A program made the translations under genes and the position numbers. Shown here one piece after another: positions 17,504 through 26,047 of a stretch of DNA of 64,000 bases. Source of the DNA: Sphingomonas horti (GTDB taxonomy: Bacteria > Pseudomonadota > Alphaproteobacteria > Sphingomonadales > Sphingomonadaceae); assembly GCF_009753715.1 (NCBI RefSeq), contig NZ_WQMS01000006.1, positions 62,001 to 126,000 of the forward strand. Reading direction: 5' to 3'. The notes beneath the pieces were generated by a model. It did not search any database and was not told the DNA's origin. It saw only the letters and a list, made by a program, of their open reading frames with translations. The stretch's first letter is position 1, and every line of letters starts with the position of its first letter.

Positions 17504-18700
17504 TCAGGCGGCCGCCGCGCGCCGGCGGTGGCGCGTCGCCGTGCCGAGACATGCAAAGCCCAGCACCATCATGGCCCAAGTCGCGGGCTCCGGCACCGGC
17601 CGCGCCAGGAACATGAAACGGCGCCCGGTCGCGTCGGCCGCCTCGCCATAGATTTCGCCGAGATCGTTGATGCCGTTCGCGAACAACAGGGTGTAGCCAA
17701 GGCCAGGGTCGATCAGGTCGTTCAGGTCCGTGGCACCGCCACTCAGGTCCCAGATCGCGGCGCGCCGGCAGCTGAAGTCGCCGAAGGGATCGCAGACATT
17801 TTCGTCCGCGGACCATCCCACGACCTGATTGACATTGTTGATCGCGTTCGGGCCGGAGCCGGTCGTACCCGGGACGAAGCCCAGCGTGTGGAGATTATGG
17901 GCGGCATCCCACCACAGGCCCGTGTCGGTGATATTGCCGTCCCAATCGGCGCCGATGACGATCCCGCCATCGTTGATGTCGCCGCCACTGGTCGCGATCA
18001 TGCCCGCCCGTGTCGGAAGCGCGACGGGGCCCGTCCCTTCGCTCCACACCACCGCGGCGAAGCTGGTGCCTTCATCGTCCCCGATCACCGCCTGCGTGCC
18101 CGAAAAGACGTTCGAGCTGTTGGCGCCGAACCATTCGATGCGTCCGTTCGACAAATTGGGGTCGACCCAGCGGATGGTTCCGTCCGGCGACCAGACATAA
18201 GCGCGCCAGGACATATCGTCATACGCGCCCAGATACTCGATGCCGCCGATCCAGCCATTGTCGTTGATCACGTCGCCGGTCGAGAAGCGGCCGACATCCG
18301 GCAGCAGGAATTGGTAGTTGCCGGGACTGGTCCAGCGGACCGCCCGGCGCGTATCGAAATTGCCCGCTTCGCCGACGCCAATATCGCCCGAAATCACGCC
18401 GCTGTTGTTGATGCCGTCCGCCTTGCTCATCCAGGCGCCGCCCGGCGTGGCGAGCTGGGTCACGTTGCCGTTGCGGTCCCAGACCACCGCCCGCGCGCCA
18501 TTCAGCGAATCCGCGTTGCGCATGCGCCCGACGCTCTGGCCCGAATCGTTGATGCCATAGCTTTCGTCGCCCACCGCGCCGCGCGCGAAGCCGGGCAGCG
18601 GCTTGAGTTCAGTCACGTTATATTTGACGGCGGCGCCCGCTGGTGCGGCAAGCGTCAGCGCGAAGGTCAGCGCCGAAGCGCGATGCAGGTGCTGGAACAT
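17504..18700 (-). CDS. HAF-repeat PEP-CTERM exported protein
   Basis: A 398-aa protein from the ATG at 18700 (GAGGGG upstream). A signal peptide (residues about 1-23, ending PAGAA) precedes a repeat domain. Recurring INDSG-like units (YGINDSGQSVG, DGINNSGVISG, DVINDNGWIGG, GDINDGGIVIG, NAINNVNQVVG, NGINDLGEIYG) each come before a strand with AVVW or AAIW. This matches the HAF (probable extracellular) repeat family, likely a beta-propeller-like fold. The C-terminus is a PEP-CTERM sorting signal (VPEPATWAMMVLGFACLG plus a basic tail), so it should be handled by an exosortase and bound for the cell surface or matrix. Confidence 0.9.
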   Translation of the reverse strand: MFQHLHRASALTFALTLAAPAGAAVKYNVTELKPLPGFARGAVGDESYGINDSGQSVGRMRNADSLNGARAVVWDRNGNVTQLATPGGAWMSKADGINNSGVISGDIGVGEAGNFDTRRAVRWTSPGNYQFLLPDVGRFSTGDVINDNGWIGGIEYLGAYDDMSWRAYVWSPDGTIRWVDPNLSNGRIEWFGANSSNVFSGTQAVIGDDEGTSFAAVVWSEGTGPVALPTRAGMIATSGGDINDGGIVIGADWDGNITDTGLWWDAAHNLHTLGFVPGTTGSGPNAINNVNQVVGWSADENVCDPFGDFSCRRAAIWDLSGGATDLNDLIDPGLGYTLLFANGINDLGEIYGEAADATGRRFMFLARPVPEPATWAMMVLGFACLGTATRHRRRAAAA

Positions 18701-18810
18701 TCTTTTCACCCCTCTGCCGTCCGGAGTTGGCCGGACCCGGGCGAAGATGATCGGCGTGAAGCCGACGCGGAGTCCTTGGCGAAACGCTGAAGTTTTTCTG
18801 AAGCCGTGCG

Positions 18811-20988
18811 TCAGATCGTGGGGAGCCGGCCCAGGCGCGCGCGTTCCGCAGCGACGTGAGCCCGGACGCGCGCGCGTAGGGCATCGAAGGAGGGCTGCCC
18901 GTGCAAGGTTGCGAGGGCGGGTTCGTCGGCCAGGTCGGCGGCGTCTCCCGGCTCCTGCGGTGCCCATCCGCGGTCGACGCCTTGTTTCAGCAAGGCAAGC
19001 GCGCGGCGGGTGTCGCCGTCCGCCGCGAAAAAGAACGCCGAGCGGACCAGAGCGTGAGTCGGCGCCGGGGCCTGGCTGAAGGTCCGTTCGACCGCTGCCT
19101 CGATGAAGGCGCGCATCGCCGCCGCCTCGCGTGGCCGGCCCGCGCGGTCCAGGCACATCATGACCAGCGTGCCCAGATTGATCCGCTGGCTCCAACCTTG
19201 GGCCGCGCGCCAGAACATGTCGGCATTCGGGAAGGCCGCCTCGTACAGGCCGGCGACCTCATCACATCGATTATGGCGCAAGGCCAGCCGTAGCAGTGCG
19301 GGAGCCTTGCCGGAATCCACCCAGAAGGCATGCGGATCGGCGCGCGCTCCGATCAGCTCCGCCGGCAGGTCGATCGCGCCGACACCCAGAAGCAGCGGCG
19401 GGTAGGCCGGACTCCAAAGACGCGCCGCTTGCTCTCGGTAGCCAAGCGCATAGAGCGCTTGAGCCAGCATCCAGTTGATGCGTTCGGTCTGCCTGGCCGG
19501 CGCGACGGCGCGCACCGACAATGCCAGCCTGGCTGCGGCTGCGAACGCGCCGCGTTGCATCAGGATCCGCCCTTCGGCGCGTGCCTGCAGCACCGGGTCG
19601 ATTCCGCTTCGCCTCACTCGCGCGACGTAGGACTCGGCTTCCGACCAACGTCCCAGGCTGGCGGCGAGGTCGGTTGCGTTTGATACGGCCGGCGACCAGA
19701 ATGGATCGAGCGCCGCAGCGTGCCGCCAGGCGGTCAGCGCGTCTGCGAAGCGTCCCTCGCGATTGAGCGCGACATTGCCGAGCCACAGCCAGGTTTCGGC
19801 GTTGTGCGGATCGAGCCGAATTGCCGTTCGAAGGTGCGCCGCCGCGTCGGGCACCGAGGAATCAGTCGCAAACACAAGCGCCGCGTGCGCCTCAGCCAGA
19901 TCGGGCGCGATCAGGAGGGCGCGGCGGGCATCCTGCTCCGCTTCCTCGCGTACGCGCGATTCCGATCCGTCGCGGAACCCGATCGCCCGCCGCGTGATCG
20001 CCAGCTCGGCCCATGCAGGTGCAAAATCCGGGTCGACCCTGAGCGCCTGGCGGAGCAGCATCTCGGCCGCGAAATAGTCGCTGGCCGTTCGCCGGTGATT
20101 GAGCCCTTTCGCCTGAAGGTACAGCGTGTAGGCAATGCCATTATTCCAAGGTGCATGGCGTGGCTTGGCCGACGCGCTCCCTAGGATGAGCCCCAATGCG
20201 CTTTCGACCGATGTGGCAATGTCCTGCTGCACGGCCGGAATGTTCTGCCTCGCGGCATCGAAGCGCTGCGACCAGACCGTCAGACCGGTGCGGGCATCGA
20301 CCAACTGCACGTCGATCCGGGTGTGCTCTCCCGAAGCAGCGACATTGCCTAGCACCAGATGCGCAACGCCCAGGGTCCGGCCGATCGCTTGCGGATCGTG
20401 CATGCGAGCCTGCACCGAAGAAGTGGACGCTCGTCCGCTGATCCTGAGGCGAGAGTCTGCCGCGAGCCTGGTCGCCAGGGCATCGCTCAAGCCGGCGCCC
20501 AGCCCCTTCGCTTCGTTCCCGGCTTCACCGAACGGCAGCACCGCGATCGCCTTCCGATCGCGACCGGATGTGCCTGCCAGCAACCCGAGGCCAACAATAG
20601 CGAGGAGCAGCAGGAAGACCGCCAGCATCGGCCCGCGTTCCCGCGCGATGGCTTGCCCAGAGTGGCCGGCAGCCGCCGTCGCTGCCGCGCGCGCCTCAAA
20701 ACGATAGCCCTTGCCGCGCACCGTCACGAGCCGGTCGGCATGTTCCGCCAGCGCCTTGCGCGCGGCGGAGATATGGACCTGGATGGCGTTTTCCTCGACC
20801 ACGATGCCGGGCCACACCGCGGCCATCAGCTCGTCCTTGGTGACGAGATCGCCTTTGGCTTCTGCGAGAACGGACAGGATGTCGAGCGCCTTGCCGCCGA
20901 TCTGGACGGGCCGACCCGAGTCGAGCAGCTGGCGCCTCGGCTCCAGCGTGAATCGTCCGAAAATGTAGGCGCCCCGCGATGCCCGCAT
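18811..20988 (-). CDS. Winged-helix / TolB-like / TPR membrane-anchored regulator
   Basis: A 725-aa protein. Residues 1-100 are an OmpR/CadC-type winged helix (GKALDILSVLAEAKGDLVTKDELM shown in part; DELMAAVWPGIVVEENAIQV, RLVTVRGKGYRF). One membrane helix follows at about residues 117-140 (MLAVFLLLLAIVGLGLLAG). A TolB-like domain (KAIAVLPFGEAGNEAKGLGA, LRISGRASTSSVQARM) spans about 150-285, and a TPR-rich solenoid fills the rest. Such one-component membrane regulators bind DNA with the N-terminus while a periplasmic part senses a signal. It lies just upstream of the PEP-CTERM gene on the same strand. Confidence 0.85.
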   Translation of the reverse strand: MRASRGAYIFGRFTLEPRRQLLDSGRPVQIGGKALDILSVLAEAKGDLVTKDELMAAVWPGIVVEENAIQVHISAARKALAEHADRLVTVRGKGYRFEARAAATAAAGHSGQAIARERGPMLAVFLLLLAIVGLGLLAGTSGRDRKAIAVLPFGEAGNEAKGLGAGLSDALATRLAADSRLRISGRASTSSVQARMHDPQAIGRTLGVAHLVLGNVAASGEHTRIDVQLVDARTGLTVWSQRFDAARQNIPAVQQDIATSVESALGLILGSASAKPRHAPWNNGIAYTLYLQAKGLNHRRTASDYFAAEMLLRQALRVDPDFAPAWAELAITRRAIGFRDGSESRVREEAEQDARRALLIAPDLAEAHAALVFATDSSVPDAAAHLRTAIRLDPHNAETWLWLGNVALNREGRFADALTAWRHAAALDPFWSPAVSNATDLAASLGRWSEAESYVARVRRSGIDPVLQARAEGRILMQRGAFAAAARLALSVRAVAPARQTERINWMLAQALYALGYREQAARLWSPAYPPLLLGVGAIDLPAELIGARADPHAFWVDSGKAPALLRLALRHNRCDEVAGLYEAAFPNADMFWRAAQGWSQRINLGTLVMMCLDRAGRPREAAAMRAFIEAAVERTFSQAPAPTHALVRSAFFFAADGDTRRALALLKQGVDRGWAPQEPGDAADLADEPALATLHGQPSFDALRARVRAHVAAERARLGRLPTI

Positions 20989-21026
20989 GTCCCGTTCCCA
21001 AAGGGCATATTAGCGCAAAAGCGGCC

Positions 21027-21866
21027 TTACTCCCAGATCGCGACGGGGGGCAGGCTCATCAGGATGGCGTCGATGTTCCCGCCGGTCTTGAGCCCGAACA
21101 AAGTGCCGCGGTCATAGACCAGGTTGAACTCGGCATAACGGCCGCGCCAGGCGAGCTGGGCGCGGCGGTCCTCCTCGGTCCAGGGCTCGTGCATTCGGCG
21201 GCGGACGATTCGCGGATAGATGTCCAGGAACGCCTCGCCCACGTCGCGGGTGAAGGCGAAGTTCGCGTCGAAATCGCCTTCCAGGTGATCGTAGAAAATG
21301 CCGCCGACGCCGCGGTGGACGCCGCGATGGGGGATGAAGAAATAGTCGTCCGCCCATTGCTTGAAGCGCGGGTAATAGTCGGGCGCGTGCGCATCGCAGG
21401 CGGCCTTCAGCCGGGCGTGGAAGTCCGCCGTGTCCTCGTCGCGCGGCAGCGGTGGATTGAGGTCGGCGCCGCCCCCGAACCATTGCTTCGTCGTGCGCAG
21501 GAAGCGGGTGTTCATGTGTACGGCCGGCACGTGCGGGTTCGCCATGTGCGCGACCAGGCTGATGCCGGTCGCGAAGAAGCGCGGATCGTCGCCGGCGCCG
21601 TGGATCGATTTGGCGAACTCGCCCTCGAAACGGCCGCCGACGGTCGAGACGTTGACGCCGACCTTTTCGAACACCTTGCCCTTCATCACGCCGCGCACGC
21701 CGCCGCCGCCCGGCGTGCCATCCGGGTCCATGCGGTCCCAGGGCGTGTATCCAAAACGCGCGGCCGATCCTGCGTCGCGCTCGATCGCCTCGAACGCGGC
21801 GCAGATTCGGTCGCGCAAGGCCTCGAACCAGGCGCGGGCGGCGGTTTGCTGTTGATCCAGTTGCAA
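21027..21866 (-). CDS. hemF: Oxygen-dependent coproporphyrinogen III oxidase
   Basis: A 279-aa HemF that decarboxylates coproporphyrinogen III to protoporphyrinogen IX with O2 in haem synthesis. Visible motifs are GGGGVRGVMKGKVFEKVGVN (shown in part), VHMNTRFLRTTKQWFGGGADL, the long family signature YYPRFKQWADDYFFIPHRG, and FNLVYDRGTLFGLKTGGNI at the C-terminus. The length is normal. The gene is next to the bc1 genes, so haem supply and use lie close together. Confidence 0.97.
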   Translation of the reverse strand: MQLDQQQTAARAWFEALRDRICAAFEAIERDAGSAARFGYTPWDRMDPDGTPGGGGVRGVMKGKVFEKVGVNVSTVGGRFEGEFAKSIHGAGDDPRFFATGISLVAHMANPHVPAVHMNTRFLRTTKQWFGGGADLNPPLPRDEDTADFHARLKAACDAHAPDYYPRFKQWADDYFFIPHRGVHRGVGGIFYDHLEGDFDANFAFTRDVGEAFLDIYPRIVRRRMHEPWTEEDRRAQLAWRGRYAEFNLVYDRGTLFGLKTGGNIDAILMSLPPVAIWE

Positions 21867-21875
21867 AGCTGTTCC

Positions 21876-21962
21876 TCGTCATCCCGGGCTCGACCAGGGA
21901 CCCACCTTCTTCGTGGTCGCCGTGAAAGGAAGGTGGGCCCCGGGTCAAGCCCGGTGTGACGA
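21876..21962. repeat. Interspersed palindromic repeat, GTCATCCCGG family (copy 2)
   Basis: An inverted repeat from TCGTCATCCCGGGCT to AAGCCCGGTGTGACGA, with the inner arm CCACCTTC/GAAGGTGGG. It overlaps the 3' end of trmL, whose last six or so codons and stop lie inside it. The arms match those of the copies at 3665-3749 and 25359-25444. Confidence 0.85.
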
Positions 21963-22409
21963 TCCTGGAAGGCCGCCCGTCTGCCTTAGCGCCTCGAACA
22001 ACGTCACCGCCGCCGCGACAGAGACGTTCAGCGATCTGAGATGCGGCGCCATCGGGATGCGGACGCGCAGCCCGGCGGCTTCGTGCACGTGCGGCGGGGC
22101 GCCGGCGCTCTCGCTGCCCATCAGGATCACGTCGCCGGGTTCGAACGCGGCCTCTGTCAGCGGCACGCTTCCTCGAGAGGTGAGGAGCACCACCCGTCCC
22201 GGCGTCGCGGCGCGGAACGCCTCCCAGTCGGCGTGGCGCGTGATCGAGACATGGTCGAAATAATCCATGCCGGCGCGCCGCACCCGCTTGTCGTCCCACG
22301 GAAAGCCCAGCGGCTCGATCAGATCCACCGGAACGTCGAAGCAGGCGCAGCTGCGCAGGATCGCGCCGACATTGCCGGGAATATCGGGCTGATAGAGGGC
22401 AAGACGCAT
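21945..22409 (-). CDS. trmL: tRNA (cytidine(34)-2'-O)-methyltransferase
   Basis: A 154-aa SPOUT (trefoil-knot) methyltransferase that modifies the wobble 2'-hydroxyl of certain tRNA-Leu species using SAM. The opening LALYQPDIPGNVGAILRSCACF holds the N/R motif, ILMGSESAGAPPHV the knot, and RIPMAPHLRSLNVSVAAAV the SAM-binding C-terminus. The final LPGSSHRA is encoded by an interspersed repeat, so the native C-terminus was probably different. The start is divergent from petA. Confidence 0.93.
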   Translation of the reverse strand: MRLALYQPDIPGNVGAILRSCACFDVPVDLIEPLGFPWDDKRVRRAGMDYFDHVSITRHADWEAFRAATPGRVVLLTSRGSVPLTEAAFEPGDVILMGSESAGAPPHVHEAAGLRVRIPMAPHLRSLNVSVAAAVTLFEALRQTGGLPGSSHRA

Positions 22410-22587
22410 CGCGCGAACCTCAAGCGCCCAAACAGATTATTTGCAACTGCCGCAATCGGCGCTATCAGCGCGCCAGCCGTGCCGGACATGTCCGTCGCGG
22501 TTGCGCGAGCATTGCCGGCCAAAGGGTGGGGGAACGCCCGGATCGTAGCGCTCGCGTCGGTCTTATCGGGGATTTCAGACAAGGCAG

Positions 22588-23169
22588 ATGATGGCCACAG
22601 TCGAGCATCAGCAACGCGAGGAAGCGCTGGCCGAGGAACAGGGCCACCGCCGCCGCGACTTCATCAACATCGCGGCCGTGAGTTTCGCGGGGGTCGGCGC
22701 GGCCGCCGTCGTGGTCCCGGTGATCAGCCAGATGGCGCCGTCGGCCGACGTGCTTGCCGGGGCGACCACCGAGGTCGACCTGTCGGCGATCCAGCCCGGC
22801 CAGGCCGTCAAGACGATCTTCCGCAAGCAGCCGCTGTTCGTGCGTCAGCTGACGCCCAAGGAAATCGCCGAGGCGAACGCGGTGCCGACCTCCAGCCTGC
22901 GCGATCCGCAGTCGCTCGCTGACCGTACCAAGCCAGGCAAGCAGCAGTGGCTGATCACGATGGGTGTGTGCACCCATCTCGGCTGCGTTCCGCTGGGCGC
23001 GGGCGAAGGCGAGAACAAGGGGCCGTTCGGCGGCTATTTCTGCCCGTGCCACGGCTCGGCCTATGACACGGCGGCGCGCATCCGGCAGGGGCCGGCGCCC
23101 AAGAATCTCGAAGTGCCGGACTATGTCTTCCGGTCGGATACCAAGATCGAAGTCGGAGCGAAGGCATGA
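22588..23169 (+). CDS. petA: Ubiquinol-cytochrome c reductase iron-sulfur subunit (Rieske)
   Basis: A 193-aa Rieske protein of the bc1 complex. The N-terminus has a twin-arginine signal/anchor ([22 protein letters not shown]), so it is exported folded by Tat; tatBC lie elsewhere in this window. The 2Fe-2S ligands are in [11 protein letters not shown] and [12 protein letters not shown], and the C-terminal strand [18 protein letters not shown] is typical. The petB start overlaps its end by 4 bp. Confidence 0.98.
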   Translation: MMATVEHQQREEALAEEQGHRRRDFINIAAVSFAGVGAAAVVVPVISQMAPSADVLAGATTEVDLSAIQPGQAVKTIFRKQPLFVRQLTPKEIAEANAVPTSSLRDPQSLADRTKPGKQQWLITMGVCTHLGCVPLGAGEGENKGPFGGYFCPCHGSAYDTAARIRQGPAPKNLEVPDYVFRSDTKIEVGAKA

Positions 23170-24482
23170 GCTTTCCCTGGGCCCAGCATTACGAACCCAA
23201 GCACCCGTTCATGCGCTACATGGACGAGCGGCTGCCGCTGCCGCGGCTCGTCTATAATGCGATCGGCGGCGGCTATCCGGTGCCGCGCAACCTGAATTAC
23301 TTCTGGAATTTCGGCGTGCTCGCCGGCCTTGCGCTGGTGCTGCAGATCCTGACCGGCGTGATCCTGGCGATGCACTATGCCGCCAACCAGGCGGTCGCGT
23401 TCGGCTCGATCGAGCACATCATGCGCGACGTGAACTGGGGCTGGATGCTGCGCTACATGCACGCCAACGGCGCCAGCTTCTTCTTCATCGTCGTCTATAT
23501 CCACATCTTCCGCGGCCTCTATTACGGATCGTACAAGGCGCCGCGCGAGATGGTGTGGCTGCTCGGCATCGTCATCTTCCTGCTGATGATGGCCACCGCC
23601 TTCATGGGCTATGTGCTTCCCTGGGGGCAGATGAGCTTCTGGGGCGCCAAGGTGATCACCAGCCTGTTCGGCGCGATCCCGGTGGTCGGCGAATCGATCC
23701 AGGTGTGGCTGCTCGGCGGCTATGCGCCGGACAATGCGGCGCTGAACCGCTTCTTCTCGCTCCACTATCTGCTGCCGTTCGTGATCGCGGGCGTGGTGAT
23801 CCTGAAGATCTGGGCGCTGCACATCCCGGGCTCGTCGAACCCGACCGGCGTCGAGGTGAAGAGCCCGCAGGATACGGTGCCGTTCCACCCCTATTTCACC
23901 GCCAAGGACGGCTTCGGGGTCGGCATCTTCCTGCTGCTCTACGTCGTGATGGTGTTCTTCGCGCCGAATTATCTGGGCCACCCGGACAATTATATCGAGG
24001 CGAACCCGCTCTCGACGCCCGCGCTGATCGTGCCGGAATGGTATTTCTGGCCCTTCTACGCGATGCTGCGCGCGTTCACGGTGGACTTCATCCTGCCGGC
24101 CAAGCTCTGGGGCGTGCTGGCGATGTTCAGCGCGATCCTGCTGCTGTTCTTCCTGACCTGGATCGACCGCTCGCCGGTGCGCTCGACCAACTACCGCCCG
24201 CTGTACAAGCCGTTCTTCTGGGTGCTGGTGCTCGACGTGCTGGTGCTCGGCTATTGCGGCGGCAGCCACGCGGAAGAGCCGTACCTGATGATCTCGCAGA
24301 TCGCGACGATGTACTATTTCGCGCACTTCCTGATCATCCTGCCGATCGTCTCCGCGATCGAACGTCCGAAGCCGCTGCCGAACTCGATTTCCGAATCCGT
24401 GCTGCACGGCGAGGAAAAGGAATCGGCGCCGCTCGGGGCAGGCGGCGTGTTGCCCGGCACCCAGCCGCAGCCCGCGGAATAA
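23166..24482 (+). CDS. petB: Cytochrome b of the bc1 complex
   Basis: A 438-aa cytochrome b with eight predicted helices. It binds two b haems and forms the quinol sites. Typical features are [25 protein letters not shown]-like [14 protein letters not shown], the Qo-site motif VPEWYF, and haem-ligand histidines in helices B and D. The extra C-terminal tail after about residue 400 (hydrophilic, proline-rich end) is usual in alphaproteobacteria. The order petA-petB-petC is the standard fbc operon. Confidence 0.98.
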   Translation: MSFPWAQHYEPKHPFMRYMDERLPLPRLVYNAIGGGYPVPRNLNYFWNFGVLAGLALVLQILTGVILAMHYAANQAVAFGSIEHIMRDVNWGWMLRYMHANGASFFFIVVYIHIFRGLYYGSYKAPREMVWLLGIVIFLLMMATAFMGYVLPWGQMSFWGAKVITSLFGAIPVVGESIQVWLLGGYAPDNAALNRFFSLHYLLPFVIAGVVILKIWALHIPGSSNPTGVEVKSPQDTVPFHPYFTAKDGFGVGIFLLLYVVMVFFAPNYLGHPDNYIEANPLSTPALIVPEWYFWPFYAMLRAFTVDFILPAKLWGVLAMFSAILLLFFLTWIDRSPVRSTNYRPLYKPFFWVLVLDVLVLGYCGGSHAEEPYLMISQIATMYYFAHFLIILPIVSAIERPKPLPNSISESVLHGEEKESAPLGAGGVLPGTQPQPAE

Positions 24483-24494
24483 GAGGTCTAATCC

Positions 24495-25352
24495 ATGGTT
24501 CGGATTATCGGATTTTTCGTCGGGCTCGGCTTCTGCCTCGTCCTTGCGATCGCCTTCTTCACGGGCGCCTACAATCACATCACCAACCCGCCCGCGGAGA
24601 CGGCCGAGAAGGAGTTCCACCTCCATCCGAAGCCGCTGGCGCTGGAAAGCAACGGCCCGTTCGGCAAGTACGATCGCGCCCAGCTGCAGCGCGGCTTCCA
24701 GGTGTTCAAGGAAGTCTGCTCCGCCTGCCACTCGCTGAAGTACGTCGCGTTCCGCGACTTGCGTGACCTCGGCTACAGCGAGGCCGAAGTGAAGGCGATC
24801 GCCGACCAGTGGGTGATCCAGCAGCCGTCGGTGAACCCGGATACGGGCGAACCCTCGACTCGCAAGTCGCTGCCGGCCGACCGCTTCCCGGCCCCGTTCG
24901 CGAACGAGGTCGCCGCCCGCGCGGCCAACAACAACGCCGTGCCGCCCGACCTGTCGCTGATGGCGAAGGCGCGCGAGAACGGCCCAGCCTATATCCATTC
25001 GCTGCTGACCGGCTATCGCGACCAGCCGGCGGAGCTCCTGAAGAAGTTCCCGGCCACCAAGACGCCGGAGGGGCTGCACTACAACCCCTACTTCCCGAAC
25101 CTGAACCTCGCGATGCCGCCGCCGCTGGTCAGCGACGGGCAGGTCACCTATGCCGACGGCACCAAGGCGACCGTCGACCAGATGTCGACCGACGTGTCGG
25201 CGTTCCTAGCCTGGACCGCCGAGCCGAAGCTGGAGCGGCGCCACGCGATCGGCGTGGCCGCGTTCGTCTTCCTGCTCGTCTTCTCGGTGCTGACCTACAT
25301 GGCGTACCAGAACATCTGGGCCAGCAAGAAGCGCGAGCTGGCGAACGCTTGA
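24495..25352 (+). CDS. petC: Cytochrome c1
   Basis: A 285-aa c1 subunit. An N-terminal hydrophobic segment (IIGFFVGLGFCLVLAIAFF) directs export. The haem motif is EVCSACHSLKYVAFRDL near residue 80. NAVPPDLSLMAKAR and an axial-Met region (NLNLAMPPPLVSDGQVTYADG shown in part) follow. A C-terminal anchor helix (GVAAFVFLLVFSVLTYMAY) ends in a basic tail. It is 12 bp downstream of petB. Confidence 0.98.
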   Translation: MVRIIGFFVGLGFCLVLAIAFFTGAYNHITNPPAETAEKEFHLHPKPLALESNGPFGKYDRAQLQRGFQVFKEVCSACHSLKYVAFRDLRDLGYSEAEVKAIADQWVIQQPSVNPDTGEPSTRKSLPADRFPAPFANEVAARAANNNAVPPDLSLMAKARENGPAYIHSLLTGYRDQPAELLKKFPATKTPEGLHYNPYFPNLNLAMPPPLVSDGQVTYADGTKATVDQMSTDVSAFLAWTAEPKLERRHAIGVAAFVFLLVFSVLTYMAYQNIWASKKRELANA

Positions 25353-25358
25353 TCGTAC

Positions 25359-25444
25359 CGTCATCCCGGGCTTGACCCGGGACCCACCTGCCTTTCAGGC
25401 GAGCGGGCCATAGAAGGTGGGTCCCGGCCTTCGCCGGGATGACG
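25359..25444. repeat. Interspersed palindromic repeat, GTCATCCCGG family (copy 3)
   Basis: A nearly perfect palindrome CGTCATCCCGGGCTTG...CCGGGATGACG with an inner CCCACCT/AGGTGGG arm. It lies between petC and apt and probably works as the 3' hairpin of petABC. Its right edge ends at the Shine-Dalgarno sequence of apt. Confidence 0.88.
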
Positions 25445-25456
25445 AGGAGCTGGCGT

Positions 25457-25984
25457 GTGGACCTCAAATCCCTGATCCGGACCATCCCGGACTTTCCGAA
25501 GCCGGGCATCCAGTTCCGCGACATCACGACGCTGCTGATCGATGGCCGCGGTTTTGCCGCCGCCGTCGATGCGCTGGTGGAGATGGCCCGGCCTCATGGT
25601 GCCGACCTGATCGCGGGAATCGAGGCGCGCGGCTTCATCTTCTCGGCGCCGGTCGCGCGCGCGCTGGGTGCCGGGCTGCTGCCCGTGCGCAAGCCCGGCA
25701 AGCTGCCGGGGCCGCGCATCGGCGTCGATTATGCGCTCGAATACGGCACCGACCGCCTCGAAATCCATGAAGGCGCGTGCCTGCCGGGCCACCGCGTGCT
25801 GCTGGTCGACGACCTGATCGCCACCGGCGGCACCGCGCTCGCGACCGTCTCGCTGCTCCGCCAGGCCGGCGCCGAGGTTCCCGCGGCCCTGTTCGTCATC
25901 GACCTTCCCGAGCTCGGCGGCGCGGCGCTGCTGAAGCAGGCCGGCGTCGAAGCGGCGTCGCTGATGTCCTTTGAGGGCCATTAA
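25457..25984 (+). CDS. apt: Adenine phosphoribosyltransferase
   Basis: A 175-aa Apt that salvages adenine to AMP with PRPP. The GTG at 25457 is chosen because GAGGAG lies 7 bp upstream and the protein then starts at the family's usual position (DLKSLIRTIPDFPKPGIQF); the upstream ATG at 25439 falls inside the interspersed repeat. Motifs: IAGIEARGFIFSAPVA, the PRPP loop VLLVDDLIATGGTALA, and a C-terminal LGGAALLKQAG. Confidence 0.96.
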   Translation: MDLKSLIRTIPDFPKPGIQFRDITTLLIDGRGFAAAVDALVEMARPHGADLIAGIEARGFIFSAPVARALGAGLLPVRKPGKLPGPRIGVDYALEYGTDRLEIHEGACLPGHRVLLVDDLIATGGTALATVSLLRQAGAEVPAALFVIDLPELGGAALLKQAGVEAASLMSFEGH

Positions 25985-26047
25985 CGCGCTACGTCCATGC
26001 ATTTGCTGCGAGGATTAACTTTCCCGTAGCCATTCCGGGACTAGGCC

